Assembly: GCA_017883345.1 (NCBI GenBank)
Contig: JADGNT010000406.1
Span: 1 to 5,437 of the forward strand
Length of the DNA stretch: 5,437 bases
Direction of reading: 5' to 3'
Source: Candidatus Solibacter sp.
GTDB taxonomy: Bacteria; Acidobacteriota; Terriglobia; Bryobacterales; Bryobacteraceae
Of the stretch, positions 5,103 through 5,437 are shown piece after piece; the stretch's first letter is position 1; each line of letters begins with the position of its first letter. Both the position numbers and the translations under genes were made by a program. A model generated the notes under the pieces. It was not told the origin of the DNA. It made no database searches and worked only from the letters and a program-made list of their open reading frames with translations.

Positions 5103-5342
5103 AGCATGCCCCACCGCGGCATCGCACTCCGCTGACTCCCTCTCCACATCACTTGGCCGTCTAACGCGCATTGCCGACATGTCGCAGTTCAACCCGTCAA
5201 CCGATAGATCTCCCCTGACGCCGCGGGGTTCAGAAGGGCCGATCGCGGTTACGAAATCCACACGAATCGGCCCACCAGCCGTTAACCTAACGCCAATGCC
5301 CCACCGCCACATTGTGACAGGCTGCCAGCTATTATGGTCTCT
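5103..5342. other. Non-coding stretch with one GC-rich stem-loop
   Basis: No credible gene is seen in these 240 bases. GGGCCGAT (5236-5243) and ATCGGCCC (5266-5273) can pair as an 8-bp stem around a 22-nt loop with no T-run after it. Open frames on both strands here lack motifs and have atypical composition. Confidence 0.4.
5330..5335 (+). promoter_or_regulatory. Possible -10 element ahead of the right-edge ORF
   Basis: TATTAT (one mismatch to TATAAT) ends 7 bases before ATG 5343, placing a transcript start at about the ATG, the same near-leaderless arrangement as at 2482-2496. The nearest -35-like TTGTGA (5312-5317) is only 12 bases away, too close for a standard promoter. Confidence 0.25.
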
Positions 5343-5420
5343 ATGAAGCTCTTCTGGTGCGCCGCGCTCGCCGCTGTAAATCGCTCTACTCTTCCCTGCC
5401 GCGCAGAATCGCGGCCATGA
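5343..5420 (+). CDS. Possible short signal-peptide-like ORF at the right edge
   Basis: ATG 5343 (or ATG 5334 in the same frame) opens a 25-codon frame starting MKLFWCAALAAVNRS, a plausible signal-peptide start, and stops at TGA 5418-5420. That stop overlaps an ATG at 5417-5419, whose frame stays open to the window end (MTRGLRR). Either a tiny ORF is coupled to a downstream gene, or the true gene starts at 5417 or elsewhere, or a frameshift has broken a secreted-protein gene. I cannot tell which, and the call is weak. Confidence 0.2.
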   Translation: MKLFWCAALAAVNRSTLPCRAESRP

Positions 5421-5437
5421 CGCGAGGACTGCGGCGG

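Noticed and set aside
5106..5307. A 12-bp direct repeat, ATGCCCCACCGC, at 5106-5117 and 5296-5307
   Set aside because: One 12-base match within a GC-rich window of this size is expected by chance, and nothing element-like lies between the copies.
5079..5312. A 77-codon minus-strand open frame
   Set aside because: No motif or ribosome site, and it overlaps the transposase remnant.
4717..5346. A 209-codon plus-strand frame
   Set aside because: Overlaps the HNH/RAYT frame, which carries recognisable motifs; this one has none and is Ser/Arg/Pro-rich as expected from an off-frame reading.

Overview
The window is high-G+C bacterial DNA. It most resembles Acidobacteriota, perhaps a Bryobacter/Solibacter relative. 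That is inference, drawn from a Tat-exported Gfo/Idh/MocA protein, a secreted 'DFSGKWxLD' lipocalin-like protein, an HEPN/MNT pair and REP-type transposase debris in a GC-rich background with abundant intergenic palindromes. No rRNA or tRNA is present to settle the lineage.

Layout. (1) 1-2221, minus strand: a two-gene operon. A Tat-signal Gfo/Idh/MocA oxidoreductase (929-2221) overlaps by 11 nt a stand-alone MetE-type C-terminal domain protein (939 to beyond position 1, 3' end outside the window). A 9-bp inverted repeat lies in the operon leader. (2) 2222-2495: a divergent intergenic region holding an imperfect inverted repeat of about 115 bp. (3) 2496-3632, plus strand: a secreted two-domain protein with a proline-rich linker and a glycine-zipper insertion. 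(4) 3633-3750: a convergent intergenic gap carrying two 23-bp perfect palindromes that share a 21-bp core and differ by a compensatory end pair. (5) 3751-4397, minus strand: an mntA-hepT (MNT/HEPN) toxin-antitoxin module that appears inactivated. hepT has an in-frame TAG at codon 7 and Gly in place of the catalytic Arg; mntA has His in place of the third catalytic acidic residue. (6) 4476-5102, plus strand: an HNH endonuclease whose 5' end has no usable start, joined in frame to the last ~30 residues of a REP-associated (Y1/IS200-like) transposase. (7) 5103-5437: mostly non-coding, with a possible leaderless start of a short signal-peptide ORF at the right edge.

The left half looks like working chromosomal genes. 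The right half (about 3640-5200) looks like an accessory island where defence and mobile genes are decaying. I see no intact novel multi-gene system. The most informative signals are the three lesions in the HEPN/MNT pair, the covarying twin palindromes, and the HNH-transposase chimera.
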